A DNA stretch of 37,078 nucleotides from JAFAGX01 sp035623255 (GCA_035623255.1 DASPTU010000109.1:1-37078), one strand, 5' to 3'. Counted from the stretch's first letter, positions 16,650 to 24,696 are shown. Translations and numbers: made by a program. The notes: generated by a model from the letters alone, not told the origin.

Positions 16650-18022
16650 CACAGAGTCCCCGTTAATGTCTGCAGATTTGCCAGTGCCACTCGGTAGCGC
16701 GCCTGGCCATCACTTAGCGCGTTTCGTGCCTGGCTTAAGGTATTCTGAGCATCGACAACCTCCAACACGATGGCCTCGCCTGCCTGATATCGCATCGTGG
16801 TCAGCCGCAAGCTTTCGGCGGCCAGTTCAGCCGAACGCTGCAGGGACTCCAATTCGTCTCGCGAAATTTGTGCTTCCTCGTAAGAATTTCGCAGCTTTGC
16901 TAGTAATTGTCGCTGGGCAAAACTCAGCTCAACCTGCGCCTGCTGTCGCCGCAAAGTGGCTTGCTTCAGCTTGCTGCGATTTGCGCCCCAATTCCAGATT
17001 GGCAGCTGTAGCGTGGCGGTTCCGGCGTAGCCCAGATTGTGGATTGGCAGCTTGGTGACAGGATCGACCCCATTAATGGCAAAATGATTCGCATCGATAC
17101 CATAGAAATAGTCGACAGCGACTGAGGGTAAGAATCCGTTCCACGCAACGGCCACCTCCTGATTTGCCTCTCGTACCGCTGCCAGGGCAGCACGCAAGTC
17201 AGGATTCTGGTTGGCTGCGGCGGCTTGGACTTCGGCAAGCGTGGGGAGTGGTTCGGGAATCTGCAGATCATCCACAACTGAGAAATCCTGGTTGAAGTCA
17301 GGGAATACAAGCACCGCCAATTCCAAGCGGCTGCGCTCCATTTCCAGTTCAGCTTCCTTCAACGCACGCTGCTGTTCCTGAAATTGAAGTTCGGCTTTTA
17401 TAGCGTCGGAGTGTGCAACTTCTCCGCCTGCTTCGAGTTTTTGGCTGATGCTCAGAAACCTGTGCGCTTCACTTGCGGCACGCTGCGCCGTGGCATATTT
17501 TCTTTGCGCCACGACAAATCCGTAGTATGCCTGGACGATCGTTACCACCAGCCCGCGCGCCGCAACCTCAGACCGCGCCCGAGCTACGGCCTGGGCCGCC
17601 AAAGCCCGGCGGTATTCCGCGACAGTCGCAAATGAAAATTCTTGGTGCACATCTCCCTGGCTGACATATTCGTGGACGCCATTGTTAGCTATGTAACGTC
17701 CGACGCCCGGGATGCCACTACCTTGGGTATAAATGAACGAGGTATTGAAGTTTACGTTGGGGAGCAATGCCGCGCGGCTTTGTACTTTGTCTTCCTTCGC
17801 CACGCCAAATTCGGTGCGGGCTGCGAGATACTCGGTGTTAATCTTCTTGGCCCGTTCCAGAGCGTCCTGCAGCGTCAAAGTGATCGGGATTGTGCCGGAA
17901 CTCGCTTGGGCGTTGGAAGGGATGACCTGGCTCCGTGAGGTTTGAACGAAACCTGCCAAGCTGATCAGAACGACTCCGACATGCGCCATCCAATGCTGCA
18001 CATTGGTTCCCAAACCTGTCAT
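16649..18022 (-). CDS. TolC-family outer membrane efflux protein
   Basis: A 457-residue outer-membrane efflux protein forming the exit duct of the tripartite pump. The signal segment spans about residues 12-28. Two TolC-type repeats are visible, each starting in a helical stretch with a conserved Asn/Glu pattern ('LQDALERAKKINTEYLAAR' and 'LAEVQAAAANQNPDLRAALAAV'), plus the C-terminal helix with 'VLEVVDAQNTLSQARNALSDGQ'. The ATG at 18022 is preferred over the in-frame TTG at 18028; SD support is weak. It is the first gene of the pump set, 67 bases after the histidine kinase stop, so the five genes are probably one transcript. Confidence 0.92.
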   Translation of the reverse strand: MTGLGTNVQHWMAHVGVVLISLAGFVQTSRSQVIPSNAQASSGTIPITLTLQDALERAKKINTEYLAARTEFGVAKEDKVQSRAALLPNVNFNTSFIYTQGSGIPGVGRYIANNGVHEYVSQGDVHQEFSFATVAEYRRALAAQAVARARSEVAARGLVVTIVQAYYGFVVAQRKYATAQRAASEAHRFLSISQKLEAGGEVAHSDAIKAELQFQEQQRALKEAELEMERSRLELAVLVFPDFNQDFSVVDDLQIPEPLPTLAEVQAAAANQNPDLRAALAAVREANQEVAVAWNGFLPSVAVDYFYGIDANHFAINGVDPVTKLPIHNLGYAGTATLQLPIWNWGANRSKLKQATLRRQQAQVELSFAQRQLLAKLRNSYEEAQISRDELESLQRSAELAAESLRLTTMRYQAGEAIVLEVVDAQNTLSQARNALSDGQARYRVALANLQTLTGTL

Positions 18023-18095
18023 GTTCAAATGCTCAAGGAATGAACATTAAGGAAAGCTGAAGTCAATGCTCTGGATTCTCGCCGACCAGGAAGAC

Positions 18096-19511
18096 TCAGT
18101 TTGTCGGTAGTTCAACCGTCATGCGGGTACCGTGGCCGGAAGTGCTTTCGGCGGTGATCGTTCCCCCGTATGCTTCGACTAGCGCTTTGGCGATCGCCAG
18201 GCCGAGGCCGAAGCCGCCAGTCCCACGATTGCGCGACGGGTCGCCACGATAAAAGCGCTCAAAGATATGAGGCAGTTCCTCAGGTGGGATGCCCGGGCCG
18301 TGGTCCTGGACCGTGATCTGGGCCGGCCCGCCATTCTTGCTCGTCAAACTCATCTCGACTGACCCGCCCTCGGGGCTATAGCGCACAGCGTTTTCCAGCA
18401 GATTGGACCAGACCAGCTGCAGATCCTCGGGGTCAGCCCGTAGCGGAATCTGGCCATTCTTGTGCAAATGGACGGAGGTTCCGCGCTCGCTTGCAAAATG
18501 GCGAATGCGTTCCACCGCTTCGTCACAGGTTGCGCCGACGTCGATCATTTGCAGGTCGCGGCGCAAAGCGCCGTGCGCCCACTGTTCGGCGCGCGCCAGC
18601 CGGAGCATCCACTGTAGAAGCTGTTCCAAACGCTGAACGTCCTCCAGGGAGTGTTCCAACCCTTGCTGATATTCCTCGGAAGATCGTGGCCTTTGCAGGA
18701 GAGACTGTACGGTGGACTTGAGCACAGCGACCGGCGTCTTTAATTCGTGCGCGGCGTTGCCCAGAAATTCTCTCTGTTGCACAAATGAGCGTTCGAGACG
18801 GGCCAGCATGTTGGTCATGGATTGCAGCAAGGGACGAAGCTCGCTTGTGCGCTCCGCAGTCTCCGGAACTCGCAGCACCCAATCCTGGCTCGAAACCAGG
18901 GCCGCACGTTCTGCGAGTTGCTGTAACGGTTCCAGTCCACGACGAATTCCCCAGAGCGCCAGAAGGACCGTTATGCCCAGCAAGAGAGCGCACCACGCCC
19001 CAATAGAGATTCCAGCGGCGTTGACCTGCTGGTCCAGCTGGTTCAGCGGAGCGGCATAGAAAATGGTCAGCGTCTGGGGGCGGAACGCCGGGCCCTCTTC
19101 CCGGTCGAGCACTGGGGCTTGAAAAACTCTCAACCCGCGGTAATGAACATGCGCCCACTTAAAGCGCCAATGATCTCTTCCTTCCGGGGAGACCTCCAGC
19201 CCCTGAGGCCAATTGGGAGAACGGACCAGCAGCCCCGACTTTTGGGCCCAAACCGCGAAGATGTCAGGATGTGATGGATCGATGGGCGGCGGAACAAGGC
19301 TGTCATCAAAGTACACGTTCCCGCTGCTATCTTCGGTATAGCGCACCAAGGCGGCAATACTCAGTGCGCGCGCTTGCATGGCGGCATCCAGCGTAGAGAG
19401 CAAGTGTCTTTCGGTGTAGTAAGTCCCGGTAAGCAATAGACCGCCAGCCAGCAATACTTGCGAGAGGAGCACGATCGCAATCAGCCGGTTTCGAATAGAA
19501 GTCTGCCGCAT
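18096..19511 (-). CDS. Two-component sensor histidine kinase
   Basis: A 471-residue membrane sensor kinase that partners the adjacent OmpR-type regulator. It has TM1 at about 10-30, a periplasmic sensor region of about 130 residues, TM2 at about 166-188, a HAMP region, then the phospho-acceptor H box NAAHELKTP (His255). The ATPase domain carries the N box NLLENAVRYSP, the G1 box DHGPGIP, the F box FERFYRGD and the G2 box GFGLGLAIAK, all intact. It begins two bases after the regulator's stop. The layout and motifs resemble the heavy-metal (CusS-like) subgroup, but the signal is unknown and the pump it controls is not CusA-like. I infer it controls the downstream efflux genes. Confidence 0.93.
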   Translation of the reverse strand: MRQTSIRNRLIAIVLLSQVLLAGGLLLTGTYYTERHLLSTLDAAMQARALSIAALVRYTEDSSGNVYFDDSLVPPPIDPSHPDIFAVWAQKSGLLVRSPNWPQGLEVSPEGRDHWRFKWAHVHYRGLRVFQAPVLDREEGPAFRPQTLTIFYAAPLNQLDQQVNAAGISIGAWCALLLGITVLLALWGIRRGLEPLQQLAERAALVSSQDWVLRVPETAERTSELRPLLQSMTNMLARLERSFVQQREFLGNAAHELKTPVAVLKSTVQSLLQRPRSSEEYQQGLEHSLEDVQRLEQLLQWMLRLARAEQWAHGALRRDLQMIDVGATCDEAVERIRHFASERGTSVHLHKNGQIPLRADPEDLQLVWSNLLENAVRYSPEGGSVEMSLTSKNGGPAQITVQDHGPGIPPEELPHIFERFYRGDPSRNRGTGGFGLGLAIAKALVEAYGGTITAESTSGHGTRMTVELPTN

Positions 19512-19513
19512 GC

Positions 19514-20185
19514 CTAATCCTTCAAAATGTAGCCCTGCCCACGAATAGTATGGATCAACTGTTTCGAAAAACCATTGTCGAGCTTGCGACGCAGCCCCGA
19601 GATGTAAACCTCGATGACGTTGCTGAACTTCTCCCAGTTGTAGTCGTAAAGGTGTTCCAGCAATTCCGATTTCGAGACCACTGCCCCGGGCCGATGCAAG
19701 AGGTATTCGAGTACGCGATATTCCATGGCAGTGAGTGAGACCGGCTTTTCGCCGCGCTGTACCGTTCTCTTCACCGTATTGAGTTCGAGGTCCGCGATTG
19801 TCATGACCGGCGACGGCTGTCCCTTACCGCGGCGGATCAGCGCTTTGGTCCGGGCCAGCAATTCGCCCAGGTCAAAAGGCTTAGTAAGGTAATCATCGGC
19901 GCCAGCGTTGAGCAGCCCTACCACCGATTCTTTTTCGTCCCGCGCCGTAAGTACCAGCACCGGAGTTCGTTGGCCTGCTTCGCGAATCCTGGTGAGCAAC
20001 TGCATGCCGTCCATTTGCGGCAGCATCAGATCGAGGAGTATGGCATCGTACTCATTGGATTCAGCCATGAACAGCCCCTCCTGGCCGTCAGGGGCGATGT
20101 CGACTGCATAACCGGCGCTCTCGCGGAGGCTGCGGGCAATGTTTTCCGCCAGACGGGGTTCGTCTTCGACAATCAGCACGCGCAT
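19514..20185 (-). CDS. OmpR/PhoB-family response regulator
   Basis: A 223-residue response regulator with an N-terminal receiver (acidic pocket E7/D8, phospho-acceptor D52, Thr80, Lys102) and a C-terminal winged helix (about 125-222; LTAMEYRVLEYLLHRPG, SNVIEVYISGLRRKLD, IRGQGYIL). It is the first gene of the efflux operon. Two TTAAGG repeats spaced 11 bp apart lie directly upstream, the spacing expected for tandem OmpR-type dimer half-sites, so autoregulation is plausible. A TATAAG -10-like box ends only five bases before the ATG and there is no clear ribosome-binding site, so the mRNA may be leaderless. Confidence 0.95.
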   Translation of the reverse strand: MRVLIVEDEPRLAENIARSLRESAGYAVDIAPDGQEGLFMAESNEYDAILLDLMLPQMDGMQLLTRIREAGQRTPVLVLTARDEKESVVGLLNAGADDYLTKPFDLGELLARTKALIRRGKGQPSPVMTIADLELNTVKRTVQRGEKPVSLTAMEYRVLEYLLHRPGAVVSKSELLEHLYDYNWEKFSNVIEVYISGLRRKLDNGFSKQLIHTIRGQGYILKD

Positions 20186-20190
20186 GCTGT

Positions 20191-20225
20191 CTTATACCTG
20201 CCTACACCTTAACGCGTCCTTAAGG
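20191..20225 (-). promoter_or_regulatory. Promoter/operator with 11-bp-spaced direct repeats
   Basis: On the minus strand the order is CCTTAAGG (20218-20225, containing the first TTAAGG), a five-base gap, a second TTAAGG (20207-20212), then TATAAG (20191-20196) as a -10. No good -35 is present. The repeats occupy the -35 region, as at activator-dependent OmpR-family promoters. The nearest downstream gene is the response regulator itself. Confidence 0.45.
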
Positions 20226-20353
20226 AGGTTTGAAAGTCTTCTCCGCCGTGCTGTACCCGTGAACTCATGGCCCGTTCTGGAACCCCTTCTCCCACATTGG
20301 AGCCGCGCTGCACCACGCGCTCCTCAGACCAAACCCAAATTGACAGAATTCAA

Positions 20354-20400
20354 AGGTATTTGACCCTCCGAGTCGGCAGCGAAACTTTGGCGAAATACCT
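20354..20400. promoter_or_regulatory. Inverted repeat upstream of the second LuxR pair
   Basis: AGGTATTT (20354-20361) and AAATACCT (20393-20400) are perfect 8-base complements with a 31-base loop, 70 bases before the A-type gene. A consensus -35 TTGACA is at 20340-20345, but no good -10 follows at normal spacing. It could be an operator or an mRNA leader structure. Confidence 0.35.
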
Positions 20401-20469
20401 GCTCAGGACAGGTCATGCCGCGTTGCTCCACACCGAGCCCGGCAAAACTACTGTGGAACCGGGAGGACC

Positions 20470-20703
20470 ATGATCGATCTTGACGAAGTGAAGATCACCC
20501 AGCGGGATGGACAAGTGCTGAACTTGCTGGTGCAAGGCTGCAGCAATAAAGAGATCGCGGAGCAACTGCACATCAGTCCACGTACAGTCAAGCAGCACCT
20601 TCGCACCTTGTTCTTGCGCGCGGGCATTACCGAAGGTCGTAAGCGGGTGAAGCTTGCCACTGCCATGTACCAAAGGGAGCAGAAGACCTATGCAGCCGTG
20701 TGA
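20470..20703 (+). CDS. Orphan LuxR-type HTH protein, A type (second copy)
   Basis: A 77-residue LuxR/GerE-type HTH protein with no input domain. The HTH runs from about residue 11 to 70 (RDGQVLNLLVQG, NKEIAEQLHIS, RTVKQHLRTLF, KRVKLATAMY). It matches the A protein at 9253 along its whole length and gives that protein's likely natural end. GGGAGG three bases before the ATG is a strong but close ribosome-binding site. The stop lies 14 bases inside gene B, so the pair is translationally coupled. The pair sits downstream of the divergent efflux operon promoter and upstream of a receiver-only protein. Confidence 0.87.
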   Translation: MIDLDEVKITQRDGQVLNLLVQGCSNKEIAEQLHISPRTVKQHLRTLFLRAGITEGRKRVKLATAMYQREQKTYAAV

Positions 20704-20962
20704 TCGCCTGACCGCAAAAGAGGTACGAGTCGCCACCCTGGTTTGGGAAGGCCTGACGAACCGCGAAATCGCAAGCAAGATCGGAACTACCGAGCAGGTG
20801 GTGAAGAACTACCTCCGGAATACCTTCGATAAGCTTGGCGTCTGGAGTCGGCTCGAACTGGCCCTTTATGTCGCTAGCCATGGAGGTGCACAATGGAGAA
20901 CCCCGCTCGCCACCGAATCAGCAACTACGGTTGAAACTACGTCTTTGCGCCGGGTTGGCTAG
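20690..20962 (+). CDS. Orphan LuxR-type HTH protein, B type (second copy)
   Basis: A 90-residue LuxR/GerE-type HTH protein (about residues 7-62: TAKEVRVATLVWEG, NREIASKIGTTE, QVVKNYLRNTFDKLG, RLELALYVA). It is paralogous to the B protein at 9462 and distinct from its A neighbour. The ATG at 20690 is chosen over the upstream in-frame TTG at 20654 because AGGGAG lies ten bases before it and the family begins here. It overlaps the A gene by 14 bases. The C-terminal ~25 residues have no match in the other B copy and may be a free tail. Confidence 0.85.
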   Translation: MQPCDRLTAKEVRVATLVWEGLTNREIASKIGTTEQVVKNYLRNTFDKLGVWSRLELALYVASHGGAQWRTPLATESATTVETTSLRRVG

Positions 20963-21385
20963 ACCTCGCTGCACGATCGTTCGCGAGATGTTGGGAGAGC
21001 CTGCCAATCCTGATTTCTAGCTAGTTTTTCACAGATACAGTCCCAGTAAGAATTCTTGACCGGACGCGTCGAAACATATTGTTACAGGGCGTTCTTGGGG
21101 CGACGGCTTGCATTCACTTACCAATGCACATGATCTGATGCTGCAGGCTGTGGAGGACGCGCATCTAACACAAAAATCAGAAGCCTCCGCTTGGAGGAGA
21201 GTGATTGACGTAACGGGATGCCTGAGATACATAGCTTCAGGCGCAGGGAAGCTGTTAATTTCTGGCTGTGTCTCCTGTTTGCATTGGCATCTCAAGCCAC
21301 GTTCCGTCGGGGTTGTCTCGGAAACGAGCAGGCACATGTGGCGCCTTCACAGCAGTCTTCTCGGGAAAAGTAAGCGAGTCGCATC
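20963..21385. other. Intergenic leader region of the receiver gene
   Basis: This 423-base gap has no convincing gene. It contains a TTGACC box at 21056-21061 with only a weak -10 near 21077-21085. Two hairpins lie in the putative leader: CCTCC-GCTT-GGAGG (21184-21197) and GCCTGA/TCAGGC (21220-21242). The first contains an SD-like GGAGG in its 3' arm. No riboswitch family is recognised. Confidence 0.4.
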
Positions 21386-21847
21386 ATGCTTAAGATTGAT
21401 CACAACAGTTTCCGCCCCACCGTCCTGATCATCGACGACTCCCCAGAGGTGCAGCGTTATCTCCGGCTCGTTTTGGAGACCGATGACTATAAGGTCGAAG
21501 TCGCGGACAACGGCGAAGAAGGCCTCGAACGGCTGAGCAAAGGGTCCATTCCCTCCTTGGTGCTGCTGGACATGCACATGCCGGGCATGGACGGCCTGCA
21601 GACGTTGCGGCGCTTGCGCGAACAGCACCCCCAGCTGAAGGTGGTCATGTGTTCGAGCGAAGACGACCCTGAAATCGTGCGGCAAGCCATCTTACTTGGC
21701 GCACAGGGTTATTTGGTCAAGCCGGTTCGACACCTGTATCTTTCGGCAGTACTTGAGCGCTGTTTGGATCGACACTCGCACTCCGACCAGAATCCGTCCG
21801 CCGCCGTTCTGGCAACGCCTTGGAATGGCGTGGATCGCACGAATTGA
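21386..21847 (+). CDS. Stand-alone receiver (CheY-like) protein
   Basis: A 153-residue single-domain response regulator. The receiver spans about 10-128, with D17/D18, phospho-acceptor D62 (LLDMHMPGMDG), S90 in the switch position and K112 (YLVKPV) all in place. The last ~25 residues are not conserved. There is no output domain and no kinase next to it, so it probably acts by protein contact or as a phosphate sink. The upstream neighbour is the HTH-only LuxR pair, so receiver and DNA-binding parts are on separate genes here; a functional link is only a guess. The ATG has a weak ribosome-binding site. Confidence 0.88.
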   Translation: MLKIDHNSFRPTVLIIDDSPEVQRYLRLVLETDDYKVEVADNGEEGLERLSKGSIPSLVLLDMHMPGMDGLQTLRRLREQHPQLKVVMCSSEDDPEIVRQAILLGAQGYLVKPVRHLYLSAVLERCLDRHSHSDQNPSAAVLATPWNGVDRTN

Positions 21848-21857
21848 AACTTCAGTT

Positions 21858-22508
21858 TTAGGTCGGAATTCGAATCAGACCCTGCACAAACTCTCTCAAG
21901 ACCGCCTTATCCGGCTCTGACATTGCGGTGAATTGCACGCCGTTCCCATACCCAGGAGTGCTGGTGATTACCTTCGCCGTGGCAGAGAGTTTCCTGTCTT
22001 TTACCCAGAAGGCGAGGCGGACGGCGGTTCCGGGCGGGAGAGGGTTGGGCATTTCCACAAAGCATCCGCCGACGCTGATGTCGCCGATACGAGCCCGGAT
22101 AGGGGCATCCTGGTTCGCGACATGGGCTTCCACCGAGTTTCCGCAGCGAACGCGCGGGTGTGCCCGCCGGTCGCGTGCGTCCCGTGTCGATGCGTCCCGG
22201 GTCGGGCCAGGGAGCGGAAAGTCCCAGAGAGGTTTTTCCGGCGAAAGATTAAGGAGACCGAGATGCCCTAGTTTTTCCGTACCAGGCTGCCCCACCCACT
22301 TTACTCGAAAATGACTCTTGATGTTCCCGTAGGTCAAGCCGACGATCTCGTCGATGTTCGGCTGAGCCTGGACCCCGCTCAATTCAGCGCCGTGGCGGCT
22401 CACGTTCACAGTGACGACCTTCTCAGAGAAGATCTGTCCGGCGCTGTCAGTTCCAAAAATCCGGACCGGTACCCTGATGTCTTTTCTAGGCTCGCTGCGT
22501 TTACCCAT
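21858..22508 (-). CDS. Double PilZ domain protein (c-di-GMP receptor candidate)
   Basis: A 216-residue protein with two PilZ domains. The first (about 5-100) has RKDIR (RxxxR) and NVSRHG (NxSxxG). The second (about 113-212) has RAHPR (RxxxR) and DISVGG (DxSxxG). Both have the residues that bind cyclic di-GMP in characterised PilZ proteins. There are no membrane segments, so it is expected to be a cytoplasmic effector. It converges with the receiver gene (10 bases between stops). A diguanylate cyclase gene lies 1.3 kb away. The output partner is unknown. Confidence 0.87.
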   Translation of the reverse strand: MGKRSEPRKDIRVPVRIFGTDSAGQIFSEKVVTVNVSRHGAELSGVQAQPNIDEIVGLTYGNIKSHFRVKWVGQPGTEKLGHLGLLNLSPEKPLWDFPLPGPTRDASTRDARDRRAHPRVRCGNSVEAHVANQDAPIRARIGDISVGGCFVEMPNPLPPGTAVRLAFWVKDRKLSATAKVITSTPGYGNGVQFTAMSEPDKAVLREFVQGLIRIPT

Positions 22509-22720
22509 GCGACGGGAAACTCCCGGCGATTACATGTTAGTCACGTGATTCTACTGCAAAGGAGTGTCCGTTGAGGAAAAAGACTGCAAAAGCTTGCATG
22601 CTTTTCGAATAGTAACCATCTCGCGTACTCTCGGCAAACAGGCTTGCGACTCGTTAGGTCGGCAGTCCGATTGCAAGACAACACAGAATCCTGGTGCCCC
22701 GCCCAGGCAGCGCAAGGATA

Positions 22721-23161
22721 ATGGCCGCCTCCCATAAAGAAACGTTTTGGATGGCATGCGACTCGATTGAGCAGCTGCGGGCGGAATACGGTCCTTTTCA
22801 CACTCGTGCGGAGGCCGAGTGCGAGGCTCGAAGACTTGGTTTCGGCTACCTCTTGCGCTACGAGCATCTGGTTGATTCCCAGGATGAGATTGAAGAAGTA
22901 AGGTGCGTATTCATTGAATTGCCATCTTCGGGAGATAAAAAGATTTCGCCGATGCATGGAGAACAAATCCGCGAAAACCGGAAATATCACACCCGTTGTG
23001 CCAGTTGTGGCGAGGCGGCAGTTCACGATGAGCCATGGCGGGCCGAGGTGTGGGCCGATATCCATGAATTTGAGCATACTCGCCACCGCGTCCGCCTCTT
23101 CGAACAGACCCGTCTGGAGGGACTGAAAGAGATTGGCGATTGGCGCGACCAATGCGCCTGA
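22721..23161 (+). CDS. Hypothetical protein with CxxC motif
   Basis: Not recognised. A 146-residue, acidic and rather hydrophilic protein. The first part (about 10-60) reads like a small alpha/beta domain (YGPFHTRAEAECEARRLGFGYLLRYEH). In the second half a CASCG motif is followed by an amphipathic helix rich in His and Glu (IHEFEHTRHRVRLFEQ). CASC plus nearby His could bind a metal. There is no signal peptide or membrane segment. Start: ATG 22721 with AAGGA two bases upstream; an in-frame ATG at 22751 and one at 22694 are alternatives. It lies divergent from the PilZ gene. Confidence 0.7.
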   Translation: MAASHKETFWMACDSIEQLRAEYGPFHTRAEAECEARRLGFGYLLRYEHLVDSQDEIEEVRCVFIELPSSGDKKISPMHGEQIRENRKYHTRCASCGEAAVHDEPWRAEVWADIHEFEHTRHRVRLFEQTRLEGLKEIGDWRDQCA

Positions 23162-23247
23162 CCCTGCTTCCTATCTGCAAGAATCCGAAATTTTCTGCTA
23201 GTCTGATAGCCGATCTTTAATTCATTCGCCACACACTGGGGAATCCG

Positions 23248-23697
23248 ATGGTCGTGGTCTTATTACTGACTCTGGCGGCAATCCCACTGCTCGGCATCCT
23301 CTGGATCGCTGTTTCTGGTTCTCTGCTTCCGCAGCCCACGGTTGATGCGCTCTTCATGTCCCTTATCTTGCTCACCATGTCGGGGATTCTCGGCACCACC
23401 GCGTTGTTTGAGCTACGGAGAAAGTTCTTAGGTTCAGATTCCTCCACAAGGGCTACGAAGGCAACTTCGCCGAGTGGCCTGGTTCGCAGTGGAAAGGTGC
23501 AGGAAGTAATCTTCTTTGAATCCAATGTCGGCGAGCCGAATAAATCGATCGTGACCTTATTGGACGGCGGCCGCGCCCCCCAAATGGTTGTGCTAGCCGG
23601 GGATATGCGAAATGCACTGCCGGTGGGTCAGAAAGTCCAGATCATCATGCGCAAGGAAGGCGCCCAGAACGTGCTTGTAAACGTGATGTACGCCTAG
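23248..23697 (+). CDS. Hypothetical protein with two membrane segments
   Basis: Not recognised. A 149-residue protein with two predicted membrane segments (about 3-24 and 33-54), a short polar stretch, then a soluble beta-rich domain (about 78-149). The N-terminus lacks a lipobox. The tail domain (KVQEVIFFESN, then LVNVMYA) is probably cytoplasmic if both segments span the membrane. GGGGAA before the ATG supports the start. It sits between the CxxC protein and the diguanylate cyclase, all on the plus strand, so they may be one transcription unit. Confidence 0.7.
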   Translation: MVVVLLLTLAAIPLLGILWIAVSGSLLPQPTVDALFMSLILLTMSGILGTTALFELRRKFLGSDSSTRATKATSPSGLVRSGKVQEVIFFESNVGEPNKSIVTLLDGGRAPQMVVLAGDMRNALPVGQKVQIIMRKEGAQNVLVNVMYA

Positions 23698-23795
23698 CCC
23701 GCGGCGGATCTGAATTACCGACGTAACCGCGTCCGGCGTTTCGCTCTCGCTCCAAACCGCATACTCATTGGACAATTTCTAAGTACCAGTGTCGC

Positions 23796-23813
23796 GATCC
23801 CCGTCTCGGGGTC
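23796..23813. repeat. Hairpin upstream of the GGDEF gene
   Basis: GATCCCCG-TCT-CGGGGTC folds into a GC-rich stem with one bulged T, 18 bases before the GGDEF start codon. Because the stem lies just upstream of the GAGGGAAAG ribosome-binding site, it could influence initiation. No U-run follows. Confidence 0.35.
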
Positions 23814-23831
23814 ACGAATCCTGAGGGAAAG

Positions 23832-24674
23832 ATGTCGTATACGGGAAGATTGTTTCCTACTGAAGAAGTAGGCGCTCCGGCAATTTCCATGCTCGAGCGA
23901 GCCGAGCAGATTCAGCGAGAGATTCAACACCTGTCCGGCCGTGACCTGCAATTGTGGTCGATCGGACTCCTGGTAATGCTGGTATTGGCGGCCGGCATAC
24001 TTGCTTTGCTATTCCCCAACCTTCTCTGGGCGCAGCATGTGATTCACATAGAGTCCGCATACCTGCCACAATTGTTTTTCGGACTGATATCTCTCATCCT
24101 GCTTTTCAACATCTACCTGATCGGGCAGAAGATCAGCCTGAACAACACCAGGCGCGCACTGATCAGCGAACTCGTCCTCAACGAACGGCTGGAGAGCCTG
24201 TCGCTGATCGATCCCTTGACTGAATTACTCAACCGGCGGGCGCTGAACGAACTGATTCCCCGCGAGGTCGCGCGAGCCAACCGCCTCGGGTGCCATCTCA
24301 CATTCATGACCATCGATCTTGAGGGATTTCGTGAGATCAATTCCAAGTTCGGTGCGCTCGAGGGCAATCTGCTGTTGCGGGATTTTGGCAAGATGCTCAA
24401 GGCGACGTTTCGTGGCGGTGACTTGATTTTCAGACACGGCGGCGATGAGTTTCTCGTAATCATGCCCGACACCGCCGAGGAGCAAATCCAGCCTCCCTTG
24501 CGGCGACTACTCCGCGCCGTGGAGCACTGGAACGCTAGCGGCGGCAAGCAGTACGAACTCGCATTTGCCTGGGCTGTCGCCCCTTATGTGACCGGTAGTG
24601 ATGTCGCGGATGTGTTGCGCACTGTGGATCGCAAGATTTATCAGAAGAAACACAACTTGATTCCGGTATTCTGA
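23832..24674 (+). CDS. Membrane diguanylate cyclase (GGDEF)
   Basis: A 280-residue membrane protein that should make cyclic di-GMP from two GTP. It has an N-terminal coiled region, two membrane segments (about 41-62 and 79-98) and a GGDEF domain (about 123-278). The active site GGDEF is intact at 203-207, and the inhibitory RxxD site (RGGD, 194-197) is five residues upstream, so product inhibition is expected. There is no EAL domain and no sensor other than the membrane part. GAGGGAAAG precedes the ATG. It converges with glk (22 bases between stops). It probably feeds the nearby double PilZ protein. Confidence 0.92.
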   Translation: MSYTGRLFPTEEVGAPAISMLERAEQIQREIQHLSGRDLQLWSIGLLVMLVLAAGILALLFPNLLWAQHVIHIESAYLPQLFFGLISLILLFNIYLIGQKISLNNTRRALISELVLNERLESLSLIDPLTELLNRRALNELIPREVARANRLGCHLTFMTIDLEGFREINSKFGALEGNLLLRDFGKMLKATFRGGDLIFRHGGDEFLVIMPDTAEEQIQPPLRRLLRAVEHWNASGGKQYELAFAWAVAPYVTGSDVADVLRTVDRKIYQKKHNLIPVF

Positions 24675-24696
24675 TCCGAGTCCCAGGGTAAGCGTG

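Noticed and set aside
12193..20185. Copper/silver (Cus) efflux assignment of the operon
   Set aside because: The histidine kinase and regulator look Cus-like, but the pump has the paired Asp GLVIDDAIVVVEN motif of HAE1-type pumps and no metal-binding Met cluster was seen. The substrate is left open.
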